From Psychrobacter sp. MF31 (GTDB taxonomy: Bacteria; Pseudomonadota; Gammaproteobacteria; Pseudomonadales; Moraxellaceae): a DNA stretch of 64,000 bases. Both the position numbers and the translations under genes were made by a program. Where the stretch lies: positions 62,001 to 126,000 of the forward strand of contig NZ_JABBDX010000002.1 in assembly GCF_012847335.1 (NCBI RefSeq), in the 5' to 3' direction. Shown piece after piece: positions 54,720-62,826 of this stretch; the stretch's first letter is position 1, and every line of letters starts with the position of its first letter. The notes under the pieces are model-generated. The model was not told the DNA's origin and made no database searches. It saw nothing but the letters and a program-made list of their open reading frames with translations.

Positions 54720-55001
54720 TTAAACAAACTCCCTCTCAACATTCATCACCCGACCATCCACAATACGCTCAAGCTTATCCTCAATTTAGCGGCATTGCGT
54801 GTCAACATCGCGCTTAGTTAGGGCGACCACCACAAACGACCACTCGCTGGCATCATGGCGGTCAAGCTCACCGCTTTCGCAAACCGCAACGTTTGGGCTG
54901 CGACCAAAGCGCTCATGAAGACCGCCGACGCGTTGGCGCTTTTCTTTCAGTGAGCTACAACCGGGCAAGGAAATGGTAACAGTCATAATGGCAATTTGCA
55001 T
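54720..55001 (-). pseudogene. DUF503 family protein, interrupted by in-frame stop
   Basis: The first part encodes MQIAIMTVTISLPGC, SLKEKRQRVGGLHERF and NVAVCESGELDRHD, a typical DUF503 beginning; about 95 residues are usual. A TAA at 54786-54788 stops translation after DVDTQCR. In the same frame the sequence continues for 21 codons (IEDKLERIVDGRVMNVEREF and V) to a second stop at 54720-54722, and this tail fits the family's C-terminus. A single C-to-T change (CAA to TAA) would explain it. The shortened 71-residue product may still fold, since most of the domain is kept. An extra upstream Met exists at 55013. Confidence 0.72.
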
Positions 55002-55047
55002 CGTATTTTCCATAATTAGGGATTGAATTTTTAGTAAGTTTTAAAGC

Positions 55048-55091
55048 AGCAGCTTATTGGTGATTACAGACAAGCTGTCTTTGAAGCTGCT
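55048..55091. promoter_or_regulatory. Nested inverted repeats between DUF503 gene and small membrane gene
   Basis: The outer arms AGCAGCTT (55048-55055) and AAGCTGCT (55084-55091) enclose an inner hairpin AGACA-AGC-TGTCT (55068-55080). It lies in the control region of two divergent genes. It could be an operator pair or an RNA leader structure. Confidence 0.4.
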
Positions 55092-55124
55092 ATCATATCG
55101 TGAATTGACTTGAGGGGCGCGGCT

Positions 55125-55346
55125 GTGTGGCAGGTGTATTTTTTTATTTTACCGATTGGGCTTGGGCTGATAACGCTGGTGGCAAGCTTGATTGGGCTAT
55201 TTGCCTATTTGATAAGCGATGATGACGCCACGTGCCGACCGGCGTTTAACTGGTTTCGGCGCTTGATTGTCGTGGCATTTATTTTGCTGAGCATCGGGCT
55301 ATTTATGACGTTTGGCTACTTTTGGGGCGCTTCTCATCAGCCCTAA
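55125..55346 (+). CDS. Small two-span membrane protein
   Basis: A 73-residue protein with two hydrophobic helices (about residues 3-29 and 47-67) joined by an acidic/basic loop (SDDDATCRPAFNWFRR). The start is GTG at 55125, chosen because GAGGGG lies seven bases upstream; an in-frame TTG at 55110 is possible. I recognise no family and cannot give a function. It converges on the acetyltransferase gene, 8 bases apart. Confidence 0.6.
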   Translation: MWQVYFFILPIGLGLITLVASLIGLFAYLISDDDATCRPAFNWFRRLIVVAFILLSIGLFMTFGYFWGASHQP

Positions 55347-55353
55347 GCGCAAA

Positions 55354-55944
55354 TTATTCTATTATTTTTGCCAGTTCAAGAAAATAAAGTCCCTCTTTTT
55401 TGGGTGTGCCGTTATTGCCATCTTCAGGAAAGGCTTCGGTATTGCCAGTTGCCACATAGCCGCGCCGCTCGTAGTAAGCTTGCAATTGCGGTCGACCAGT
55501 TAACACCAAAAGCTTAATGACCATTGGCGAAGGCTCATTTTGGGCATTATTTTTGCTTTTTTGATGGTTTAAATGACGCTCGGCAAAAGTTTCTGCCGCC
55601 TCAAGCATGGTATTACCAACGCCATTGCCTTGAAGTTCAGGGTTGACCGCAAACATGCCGATATGAGCGTCATTGTTGCCCATTTCGACATTGATACAGC
55701 CTAAAATCTCGCCCGTTTCTTCCCCATCGCGAGTGCCGTTTTCCGTTTTTGGAAAGGCAAAAAGGTAGTGATTAGGGTCGCTGATGACGCGTTCAAGCTC
55801 TTTTTGCGTGGTTCGGATGCCACCAATCAGCGCAGATTCATTCGTCCAGCCCTCATTTTGCCGATAACAGCGATTTAGTAATGACTCTAAAGCTGGAATG
55901 TCACTCGCCATGGCTTGCCGTAAAAAAACAGAAGTTTCCGTCAT
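55354..55944 (-). CDS. GNAT family N-acetyltransferase
   Basis: A 196-residue acetyl-CoA-dependent acetyltransferase. The acetyl-CoA-binding motif A is seen as IGMFAVNPELQGNGVGNTMLEAAE near residue 94, and motif B-like YYERRGYVATG near residue 159. A variable loop of Lys/Asn/Glu residues sits near 130. The acceptor is unknown. It is a single gene on the minus strand. Confidence 0.82.
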   Translation of the reverse strand: MTETSVFLRQAMASDIPALESLLNRCYRQNEGWTNESALIGGIRTTQKELERVISDPNHYLFAFPKTENGTRDGEETGEILGCINVEMGNNDAHIGMFAVNPELQGNGVGNTMLEAAETFAERHLNHQKSKNNAQNEPSPMVIKLLVLTGRPQLQAYYERRGYVATGNTEAFPEDGNNGTPKKEGLYFLELAKIIE

Positions 55945-56018
55945 AAAATTCTCATGATTATAAAAGGCACAAAACTGATAAAAATAGCTCGACGCCGTTT
56001 TATTTTATTAACCTTTGC

Positions 56019-57629
56019 TTAAAAAGATAGCGCTTGCGCCTGAGCAATGATATCAAATCCAGCTAAAAGTTGCGCTCGCGTTGGGGCAACACCGCGACGA
56101 AGCAGCGCATCAAAGGCGACCAATTCTTTATCACGACCAAGGGTACTTGCGGCAGTAGCTCGGCTGTCCTGCCCGTCATCATCAAAATAATACTCAATGT
56201 AGTTCAACTCGTTTGGTTGACCGATTAAAATACCATAGTCAGGCGTTTTGGCGTGACCGCTGTAGCGAAGGCTTTTTCCGTATTGCATCGTCCAAAAAAA
56301 CGGCACGCGCTCTTTTAGCGAGTTGACCGAATGACCATCTAAAACATCATCATTTAAAATACTTGCCGCCGTGACCAAACCATGCTGCAACGCCACGCGC
56401 CAGTGCTCAATCCGCAAGCGTCCCAATTTGCCTTCAGCATTGGCAATATCACCAAGCGCAAAAACACCGTCTTTTAGCTGCAATCGAGCGTCAACTTGAG
56501 CGCCATTTTTATCATTAATATCGCCTAAAACGTCAAGTCGCGGCGCAACGCCCGTTCCTAAAATCACCACGTCAGCGTCGATTTGTTTACCATTGGCAAA
56601 GGTGATCCCTGTCACTTTCTCATTGTCATCACTGTTAATTTCTTGAATCGTGGCATCAAATTCAAAGGTGATGCCGTTTTTTTCATGCAAATTAATCAGT
56701 GCATTGCTGACGGTTTCGGAGACGATATTGCTCATGACGCGATGGTTTTGACCGATGACGGTGATGGCGGTAACTTTTCCTGCTTGCGCAAGTGCAGACG
56801 CCACTTCCATGCCGATAAATCCTGTGCCAACGATCGCTACGCGTTTGCCATGGCTGGCGTCTTTGATCGTTTTAGCGTCGTCAAGGCTACGAAGCGTATA
56901 AACACCATCTGATGTTGCCCCTTTAATCGGCGGAATAACCGGCTCTGCGCCCGTGGCAATGACCAAAAAGTCCGCTTTGATTTGATTGTCCGCATTATCG
57001 TGAGCGCCTGCTACCGTAACGGTTTTATTTTGATAATTAATGTTTGAGACGCGCTGACTTAACCGTAAGTCGATGTTTTGTTTTTTCGCCCAATCATTGC
57101 CGCCAAGTTTAAGCTTTTTTTCATCGGCTTTTTCGGCTAAAAAAGCTTTTGACAGTAGCGTTCTGTCGTACGGCTCGTGGTCGTCCGCGCTGATCATAAT
57201 AATCTTGCCGCCGTAGCCTTCATTGCGCAAATGATGGGCGCTCATAAACCCTGCCGCGCCGCTACCGACAATCACAGTCGTGGTATTTTTAAGCTTATCG
57301 TGAGGGTTATTTTTAGTTATTTTAGCACTGGTATCAACGATTAAGGTATCACCCCTGTTTTCGATTTGATATTGGGTTAAGCCCTCGGTTGCGACCGGTT
57401 CGAGCAATGAGCCGTCCGTGCTGTCAAAAGTCGCATGATGCCACGGACAGACCACACGATTGCCGCAGCGAAGACCGTCGCCTAGGTTTGCGCCAGCGTG
57501 CGGGCATTTGCCATCAAAGGCGTAAAACTCGTCGCCATCGCGGGTGATTAAAATAATGCTATCATCGTCTTGTTTAAATGATTTCATGCCGCCGCTTGCA
57601 ATGTCGGCTTTATTGATGGTCACTTTCAT
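56019..57629 (-). CDS. Rieske-FAD/NAD(P) oxidoreductase, AIFM3-like
   Basis: A 536-residue fusion. Residues 1-100 form a Rieske [2Fe-2S] domain with ligands C-x-H in CPHAGANLGDG and C-x2-H in CPWHHATFD. Residues 115-430 form a pyridine-nucleotide disulphide oxidoreductase fold (VIVGSGAAGFMSAHHLRNEG; VAIVGTGFIGMEVASALAQAG). A C-terminal reductase domain follows. It resembles ferredoxin-NAD(P) reductases of the AIFM3 type; the electron partner is unknown. No oxygenase gene is adjacent, so a general redox role is as likely as a catabolic one. Confidence 0.83.
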   Translation of the reverse strand: MKVTINKADIASGGMKSFKQDDDSIILITRDGDEFYAFDGKCPHAGANLGDGLRCGNRVVCPWHHATFDSTDGSLLEPVATEGLTQYQIENRGDTLIVDTSAKITKNNPHDKLKNTTTVIVGSGAAGFMSAHHLRNEGYGGKIIMISADDHEPYDRTLLSKAFLAEKADEKKLKLGGNDWAKKQNIDLRLSQRVSNINYQNKTVTVAGAHDNADNQIKADFLVIATGAEPVIPPIKGATSDGVYTLRSLDDAKTIKDASHGKRVAIVGTGFIGMEVASALAQAGKVTAITVIGQNHRVMSNIVSETVSNALINLHEKNGITFEFDATIQEINSDDNEKVTGITFANGKQIDADVVILGTGVAPRLDVLGDINDKNGAQVDARLQLKDGVFALGDIANAEGKLGRLRIEHWRVALQHGLVTAASILNDDVLDGHSVNSLKERVPFFWTMQYGKSLRYSGHAKTPDYGILIGQPNELNYIEYYFDDDGQDSRATAASTLGRDKELVAFDALLRRGVAPTRAQLLAGFDIIAQAQALSF

Positions 57630-57810
57630 AAATCGTCCTTAGGTGGCAATGGCTTCCTGATAGATTTTTATTTTTTTAAATTATCAACTATTGATGATAG
57701 CAACTGCGCCATTTATCTGCTGTTTTTTTATGGTCGCGGCAAGTAGCAAATCGTAACCCAAAGCATGATTTATGCCTTTTTAATTTTTTTTATAAATAAG
57801 AGCGTCATTT

Positions 57811-58992
57811 ATGACATTAACAGCCCCAATGCAAAACCTTGAAGTAAAAGAATTAGCCGATACCTCAAAGCTACCGCAACCAAGCAAACCGCCAATTTTA
57901 ACGGCAAATTTTAAAACCATGGCGCAAGATTTTATCGTTGAAGAATTATTAGACATTGAATTTAGCAACTCTGGCGAGCATCTTTGGTTGCAAATTCAAA
58001 AACAAAACTTGAATACGGCGTTTGTGGCGCAAATGTTAGCCAATTGGGCACAAATCCCGCTAAAAGATGTTGGCTATTCGGGAATCAAAGACAGAAAAGC
58101 GCAAACGACGCAGTGGTTTAGCTTGCGATTACCAAAAAAAGAAGTTCCTGCCCTGACCTTTACCGATTTTTTGCAAAATCAAAGTCTAAATGACGGCGAA
58201 ACGCTGACCATTTTGGCGCAGCAGTGGCATCTAAAAAAGCTCAATCGCGGCACCCATCAACAAAACCGATTTACCATTGTGCTTCGAGAAGTAAGCCTTG
58301 ATGACAAAGATAATAATCCAGCCGCTAAAGATGCGGTGCTCAATCAGCTTAACGCCATTGCCAAATCCGGCGTTCCTAATTACTTTGGTACTCAGCGTTT
58401 TGGTATTGAGGGCAATAATATTGCCAATGCGCTGCAACTTTTTGCCAAACCCTTATCCCAAAGTAAAACGTCAAATAGCAAATCTGGAAAAAAACGCCGA
58501 CTACCAACCCCCACTCAAAGCCTTGCAATATCTGCTGCCCGAAGCGCCATTTTTAATCAAATCTTAGCCGCTCGCGTGATTGATGGCAGTTGGAATCAAG
58601 GCAAATCGGGCGAGATTTTTAATTTAGCAGGGTCAGGGTCGATATTTGTTAGCTACGATATTGATGAGGAAATTCAAGAGCGCTTGGCTTGTCACGACAT
58701 TCACCCAACTGGCGCGCTTTGGGGAACGCCATCAGCAAAAACGAGCGCGGCAATCGCCAACTTTGAAACAGAAGTTATTCAAAAAAACGCGTTATTATCG
58801 CAGCTTGCTGCAGGGCTTGAGCGCTTTGAGGTCAAATCACAGCGCCGAACTTTGCGACTGACACTATCGGATTTTAAAGCAGATTGGCTTGATGACAAAA
58901 CAATAATGCTGAGCTTTTCATTGCCCAAAGGCAGCTTTGCCACCAGCGTTTTGGCAAGCTTAGTGCAAACGCTCACTCAACCTAATCGTTAA
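57811..58992 (+). CDS. truD: tRNA pseudouridine(13) synthase TruD
   Basis: A 393-residue pseudouridine synthase for U13 of tRNA-Glu. The catalytic aspartate is D94 in GYSGIKDRKA, and NYFGTQRFGIEGNN near residue 190 is the second family mark. It has a short N-terminal extension and a basic Ser/Lys-rich insertion near residue 222 (SKTSNSKSGKKRR) compared with E. coli TruD (349 residues). Its 3' end overlaps the convergent cyclase gene by 11 bases. Confidence 0.93.
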   Translation: MTLTAPMQNLEVKELADTSKLPQPSKPPILTANFKTMAQDFIVEELLDIEFSNSGEHLWLQIQKQNLNTAFVAQMLANWAQIPLKDVGYSGIKDRKAQTTQWFSLRLPKKEVPALTFTDFLQNQSLNDGETLTILAQQWHLKKLNRGTHQQNRFTIVLREVSLDDKDNNPAAKDAVLNQLNAIAKSGVPNYFGTQRFGIEGNNIANALQLFAKPLSQSKTSNSKSGKKRRLPTPTQSLAISAARSAIFNQILAARVIDGSWNQGKSGEIFNLAGSGSIFVSYDIDEEIQERLACHDIHPTGALWGTPSAKTSAAIANFETEVIQKNALLSQLAAGLERFEVKSQRRTLRLTLSDFKADWLDDKTIMLSFSLPKGSFATSVLASLVQTLTQPNR

Positions 58993-60517
58993 TGTCTTTA
59001 GTGCCAAAGTTGACTTGAATTTTACCATCGGCAATCAGCTTGTTGGCGCTGATCACTCGGTTGCGACCATCGCCTTTGGCTTGATATAGCGCATTGTCAG
59101 CAGTGCTGATGACCAGTCGGCAAACGGCGCTTGATAGCTGATTGACAGGCGATGCTTTTCGTTTGCGGTATGGGCGTTTCTTTTTTAATGACACTTCGAT
59201 CGGCTTGGCAGTTTTAGACGTTGAGGGCGATGGCGATTGTTCAGGATTTGGCGGTAACGGCAGCGCGTTATTTTGGCAGTGCTGCTTTAACGCGCTTAAG
59301 TCGTGGTTGCTGATGCTATAAAGCCCAAAACTTGCTGTGATGGTAAAGCTCAACCCATTATCCATACAAATAGTATGCTTGGCAATTTTGACGCGGATGG
59401 CTTCGGCAATATCAAAAGCTTGGTCGTGGCTGACGTTTGGCAAGCCAATTAAAAACTCCTCACCCCCATATCGGCTCACGATCGCGCCTTTTATTGGCGT
59501 TGAGGTGGCACTATCTAAAGCATTTTCGATCAACAGGCTGTCGGTTAAAATTCCTGCCACTTCTCGAAGCACTTGATCGCCGGCATCATGACCATAGCTG
59601 TCATTGATCCGTTTAAACCAGTCCAAATCCAGCAAAATCACACTATAATATTGCGCCGCTTGCAGCGTCATTAGGGTTGCTTGAATTTGCGACAACCCAA
59701 AGCGGCGGTTGTCAAGTTTTGTCAGCTCATCTTTATTGGCATGCTCTAAGATTTCGTTTTTACTGTCATCTAAAATGACCAGCAGCTTTCGAAACATATA
59801 AACCATAAAAATGGCTTTAGGAAGCGCTAAATACAGATGCGTTGAGCGCCAAAAAAATGCCGATGACCGTCGCACCTGCTCAACATTTTCCCAGCTGATT
59901 TTACCATTTTTAAAAATGGAGGCGGCAATCGCGTTCTCAATGGTGGTCGTTTCGCTATAAGTTAAATAACTGTAAGTATCTAGCGGAATGGAAGTGATGG
60001 TCAATTGGCGCAAATTGGGCAGTTTAACGCCCAAATAAGGGATCATCGTTACCACCACAATTAATGCCACTTGCCATAAAAACGCCCACCACATATAGCG
60101 CCGACGAACCAACATCATCCCAAGCATCGCGCCGCCCACAAGCGAGACGCCAGAGACCAAGCTGCTATAGCCCATCACCAAAACCATGATCGCAATATAA
60201 AAGCTATAGCAAGTAATCAACAACAACTGCCAGCGATAAAGTCGCGTTTTGTCATCACTTAAGGTTGAAAAATGATGAACCAACCAAGCAAAAAGCAGCC
60301 CCATCAAGGTCACACCAATCCAAACTGGCTTTAGTAGCCCCATTTGAACGTAACCTGAAAAATCCTTTTGACCCCACCAAACAAACAAGCACCAAAACCA
60401 ATGCATTGTCACCTCAAGCACCATAAAAAATGCCAACAGCGAGGTGCGATTTTCAGCTTGCCACTCAAAAATAACTTGAGTCAGCTTTTTATGAACAGGA
60501 AGCACGGTTTCGGGCAT
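58982..60517 (-). CDS. Membrane-bound diguanylate cyclase (GGDEF)
   Basis: A 511-residue protein with about five membrane helices in residues 24-165, a periplasmic or loop region to about 225, and a C-terminal GGDEF domain with an intact active site RYGGEEF near residue 341. It would make c-di-GMP from two GTP. An unusual insertion of about 55 residues, rich in Pro, Ser and Lys (NALPLPPNPEQSPSPSTSK to KKKRPYRKRK), splits the domain between TASFGLYSI and the conserved ADNALYQAKGDGRNRV helix. No RxxD inhibitory site is obvious. Confidence 0.88.
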   Translation of the reverse strand: MPETVLPVHKKLTQVIFEWQAENRTSLLAFFMVLEVTMHWFWCLFVWWGQKDFSGYVQMGLLKPVWIGVTLMGLLFAWLVHHFSTLSDDKTRLYRWQLLLITCYSFYIAIMVLVMGYSSLVSGVSLVGGAMLGMMLVRRRYMWWAFLWQVALIVVVTMIPYLGVKLPNLRQLTITSIPLDTYSYLTYSETTTIENAIAASIFKNGKISWENVEQVRRSSAFFWRSTHLYLALPKAIFMVYMFRKLLVILDDSKNEILEHANKDELTKLDNRRFGLSQIQATLMTLQAAQYYSVILLDLDWFKRINDSYGHDAGDQVLREVAGILTDSLLIENALDSATSTPIKGAIVSRYGGEEFLIGLPNVSHDQAFDIAEAIRVKIAKHTICMDNGLSFTITASFGLYSISNHDLSALKQHCQNNALPLPPNPEQSPSPSTSKTAKPIEVSLKKKRPYRKRKASPVNQLSSAVCRLVISTADNALYQAKGDGRNRVISANKLIADGKIQVNFGTKDIND

Positions 60518-60791
60518 AGGTCGCCATCACTTAGTCAGTAAAATTTAGATGGTTTTTAACGTTACTGTTGTACTTTGGTTAGTTATTGATATAAATGGTA
60601 ACTTCTTTTTGATCAAAAAGTAATTGTGGATTCTGCTTAGTTAACGCTATTTTTTCTTGATATTTTGAGTTTTTTGGATCAGTTTTTTTAAACTAAGGGT
60701 TTATAACTTAAGGTTTTTTAAGTGAAGAGTTTCTAAATCTAATTTTTTAAATTAAGGATTCTAAATCAAGAGGTTTTAAAGCAAATCCTTT
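60518..60791. other. Low-complexity A+T-rich spacer
   Basis: The 274 bases between the cyclase and the PHP gene hold many degenerate repeats of TTTTTAA/TTAAGG-like words (for example around 60680-60780). There is no gene and no convincing terminator. Confidence 0.4.
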
Positions 60792-61673
60792 TTAAATAGA
60801 TTGAAAATGCTGCCAAACTCCAATCTGTTCTGCATTAAGTTTGGGCACATCGCCCAAGCGACGCCAAGGCATATTAGCACCATGAAAGTCGCTGCCGGTT
60901 GATACGGCAAGCTTGTGCTCTAAAATGCAGCGATCTACCATTTTTCGAGTGCTGACAGGCTCGCTTGAACTTGGGATTTCGCAAGCATCACCGCCAAGCT
61001 CAGCAAATTCGGCAATTAATTTGCGGATTCGGGTGGCTGACAGCTGATAGCGGGTCGGATGCGCAAGCACGGCTTTGCCGCCGCAGTCATGAATGAGGTT
61101 AATGGCGCGCTCAAGACTTAACGCTTCAATTGCCACATAAGCTGGCTTATTGTCCGCCAGATATTTGTCAAACGACTGCTGAACTGTTTTTACCAAATCC
61201 CGATCGAACAAGACCTGACCGATATGCGCGCGACCAACGGCAGTTGGGTTGCCGCCAGCTTTGGCGCAAATCTCATCCCAAAGCGGCGCAAATTCTAAAT
61301 CAAGCAGTTCGCTTAATTTTTGGGTCATTTGATAGCCGCGAGTGGCTCGGCTACTTTGAAGCCCTTCAAGCGTTTGCTGCATCATTATGGTATCGGTAAA
61401 ATCAAGCGCGACCACGTGAATGATTTTGTTTGCCGCTTTATTTTTACCATAGCCACCGCCAAGCGTATGTTGACAGCTGATTTCAACGCCATGAATTAAG
61501 GTGATTCCTGCGTCTTTTGCCGCGCTTTTTGCTGATTCAATGCCTTGGAGGGTGTCATGGTCAGTCAACGCCAGCAATTCAATTCCTGCGATTTTCGCGC
61601 GCGCGATCACCTCCTCGGGCGAAAAAGTGCCATCGGAGCAAGTACTGTGGCAATGCAAATCTATTTTCATCAT
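60792..61673 (-). CDS. PHP domain phosphoesterase (YciV/RNase AM-like)
   Basis: A 293-residue PHP-superfamily metal hydrolase. Metal ligands are seen in DLHCHSTCSDG at the start, LTDHDT near residue 37, HGVEISC near residue 60, LAHPTRY near residue 198 and GSDFHGA near residue 261. E. coli YciV (TrpH) trims 5' ends of RNA and hydrolyses nucleoside 3',5'-bisphosphate. The start is one of two adjacent ATG codons (61673, 61670) after AAAAGGG; a longer frame from 61736 is not needed. It is divergent from yciB. Confidence 0.85.
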   Translation of the reverse strand: MMKIDLHCHSTCSDGTFSPEEVIARAKIAGIELLALTDHDTLQGIESAKSAAKDAGITLIHGVEISCQHTLGGGYGKNKAANKIIHVVALDFTDTIMMQQTLEGLQSSRATRGYQMTQKLSELLDLEFAPLWDEICAKAGGNPTAVGRAHIGQVLFDRDLVKTVQQSFDKYLADNKPAYVAIEALSLERAINLIHDCGGKAVLAHPTRYQLSATRIRKLIAEFAELGGDACEIPSSSEPVSTRKMVDRCILEHKLAVSTGSDFHGANMPWRRLGDVPKLNAEQIGVWQHFQSI

Positions 61674-61886
61674 CAAAACCCTTTTGTTGGCATCATTTTG
61701 ACAGTCAGGTTGGACAAGAGGTGTCAGCGCTATCATTTTTTGATCACAAACGTCAGACTACGCTAATATTTGCCGCCTTAGATATAGTATAAGGCAGATT
61801 GCGCGCTTTGATTACGCCAAGATTGCTTTTTTTCTTGCCGCGCGCCGTGTAAACTATCGACATCACTTAAGCCGGTAAGCATTATT

Positions 61887-62438
61887 ATGAAAGCCTTATT
61901 AGACTTTATTCCGCTGATTGCATTTTTTATTGCGGCGCGTCACAGCGGCATTTTGATGGCAGCAGGAGCGCTATTAATTGCCACCATCATCGTTTACGCC
62001 ATCCACTTTATCCGCCAAAAAGGCAAATTTGATAAGCAGCAATGGGTCGTTTTAGTATTGACCATCGTCTTTTGCGGCGGAACTTTATTGCTTCGCGATG
62101 ACATTTATTTGCGCTGGAAATCGCCGATTATCAACGGCATTTTTGCGTTGACGCTGTTTGGTAGCGCAGTCATTAATAAGCCTTTGATGCAGCTTGCGAT
62201 GAAAGATGTGTTTTTATTGTCGCCCTCAGGATGGAAAAAACTGACCGTGGCTTGGGCACTGTTTTTTGCCGTGATGGGCGTGCTGCATTACGTCACCGCC
62301 TTTATGATGAGCGATGAAGCTTGGATTAATTTTAAAACGTATGGCTGGGTTCCGATTATGCTCGTGTTTATTGCCGCGCAATTTATGGTGCTCAAAAAGT
62401 ATGTCAATCCCGCATTAACGGATAAAACTGCAAAATAA
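61887..62438 (+). CDS. yciB: Inner membrane septation protein YciB (IspA/septation protein A)
   Basis: A 183-residue membrane protein with five hydrophobic segments. It belongs to the YciB family (KALLDFIPLIAFFIAAR opening; KSPIINGIFALTLFGSAVI; SPSGWKKLTVAWALFF; INFKTYGWVPIMLVF). YciB takes part in envelope and division-septum integrity. yciI follows 61 bases downstream, a common arrangement in gammaproteobacteria. Confidence 0.92.
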   Translation: MKALLDFIPLIAFFIAARHSGILMAAGALLIATIIVYAIHFIRQKGKFDKQQWVVLVLTIVFCGGTLLLRDDIYLRWKSPIINGIFALTLFGSAVINKPLMQLAMKDVFLLSPSGWKKLTVAWALFFAVMGVLHYVTAFMMSDEAWINFKTYGWVPIMLVFIAAQFMVLKKYVNPALTDKTAK

Positions 62439-62499
62439 TAAGTAAATTGTAAAAAAAGCACGTCAACTTTTAACAACATTTTAAAAATAAGGAAAAATT

Positions 62500-62826
62500 A
62501 TGTCTCTATTTGTCATCATCGGTCATGACGTTGCCGGAAGCCTTGAGGCGCGAAAAGCCACCCGTGAGGAGCATTTGGTACGCCTAAGAAAGCTTGATGA
62601 AGAAAAGCGCTTAGTCATCGCCGGTCCCACGCCCGTTGAGCATGGCGCCCCTGAGATGTCCGGAAGCATCATTATCGCAAAGTTTGACTCGCTCAATGAT
62701 GCCCAAGATTGGGCAAGCGCTGAGCCATATTTGCGCGAGGGCGTTTATAGTCATGTGGACATCAAGCCCTTTTTGCAAACGCTGCCCGCGCCTACTCAAC
62801 CCTCAGAACCCTCAGAACCCTCATGA
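62500..62826 (+). CDS. yciI: YciI family protein
   Basis: A 108-residue ferredoxin-fold protein of the YciI family. Conserved residues are the opening FVIIGHDVAGSLEARKATREEHL, the putative active-site His in REEH, and DDAQ-like DAQDWASAEPYLREGVYSHVDIKPF. The C-terminal PSEPSEPS comes from a 9-base tandem repeat (CCCTCAGAA). AAGGAAAAA precedes the ATG. Its stop overlaps the mnmC start as ATGA. A catalytic function for YciI is not established. Confidence 0.9.
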   Translation: MSLFVIIGHDVAGSLEARKATREEHLVRLRKLDEEKRLVIAGPTPVEHGAPEMSGSIIIAKFDSLNDAQDWASAEPYLREGVYSHVDIKPFLQTLPAPTQPSEPSEPS

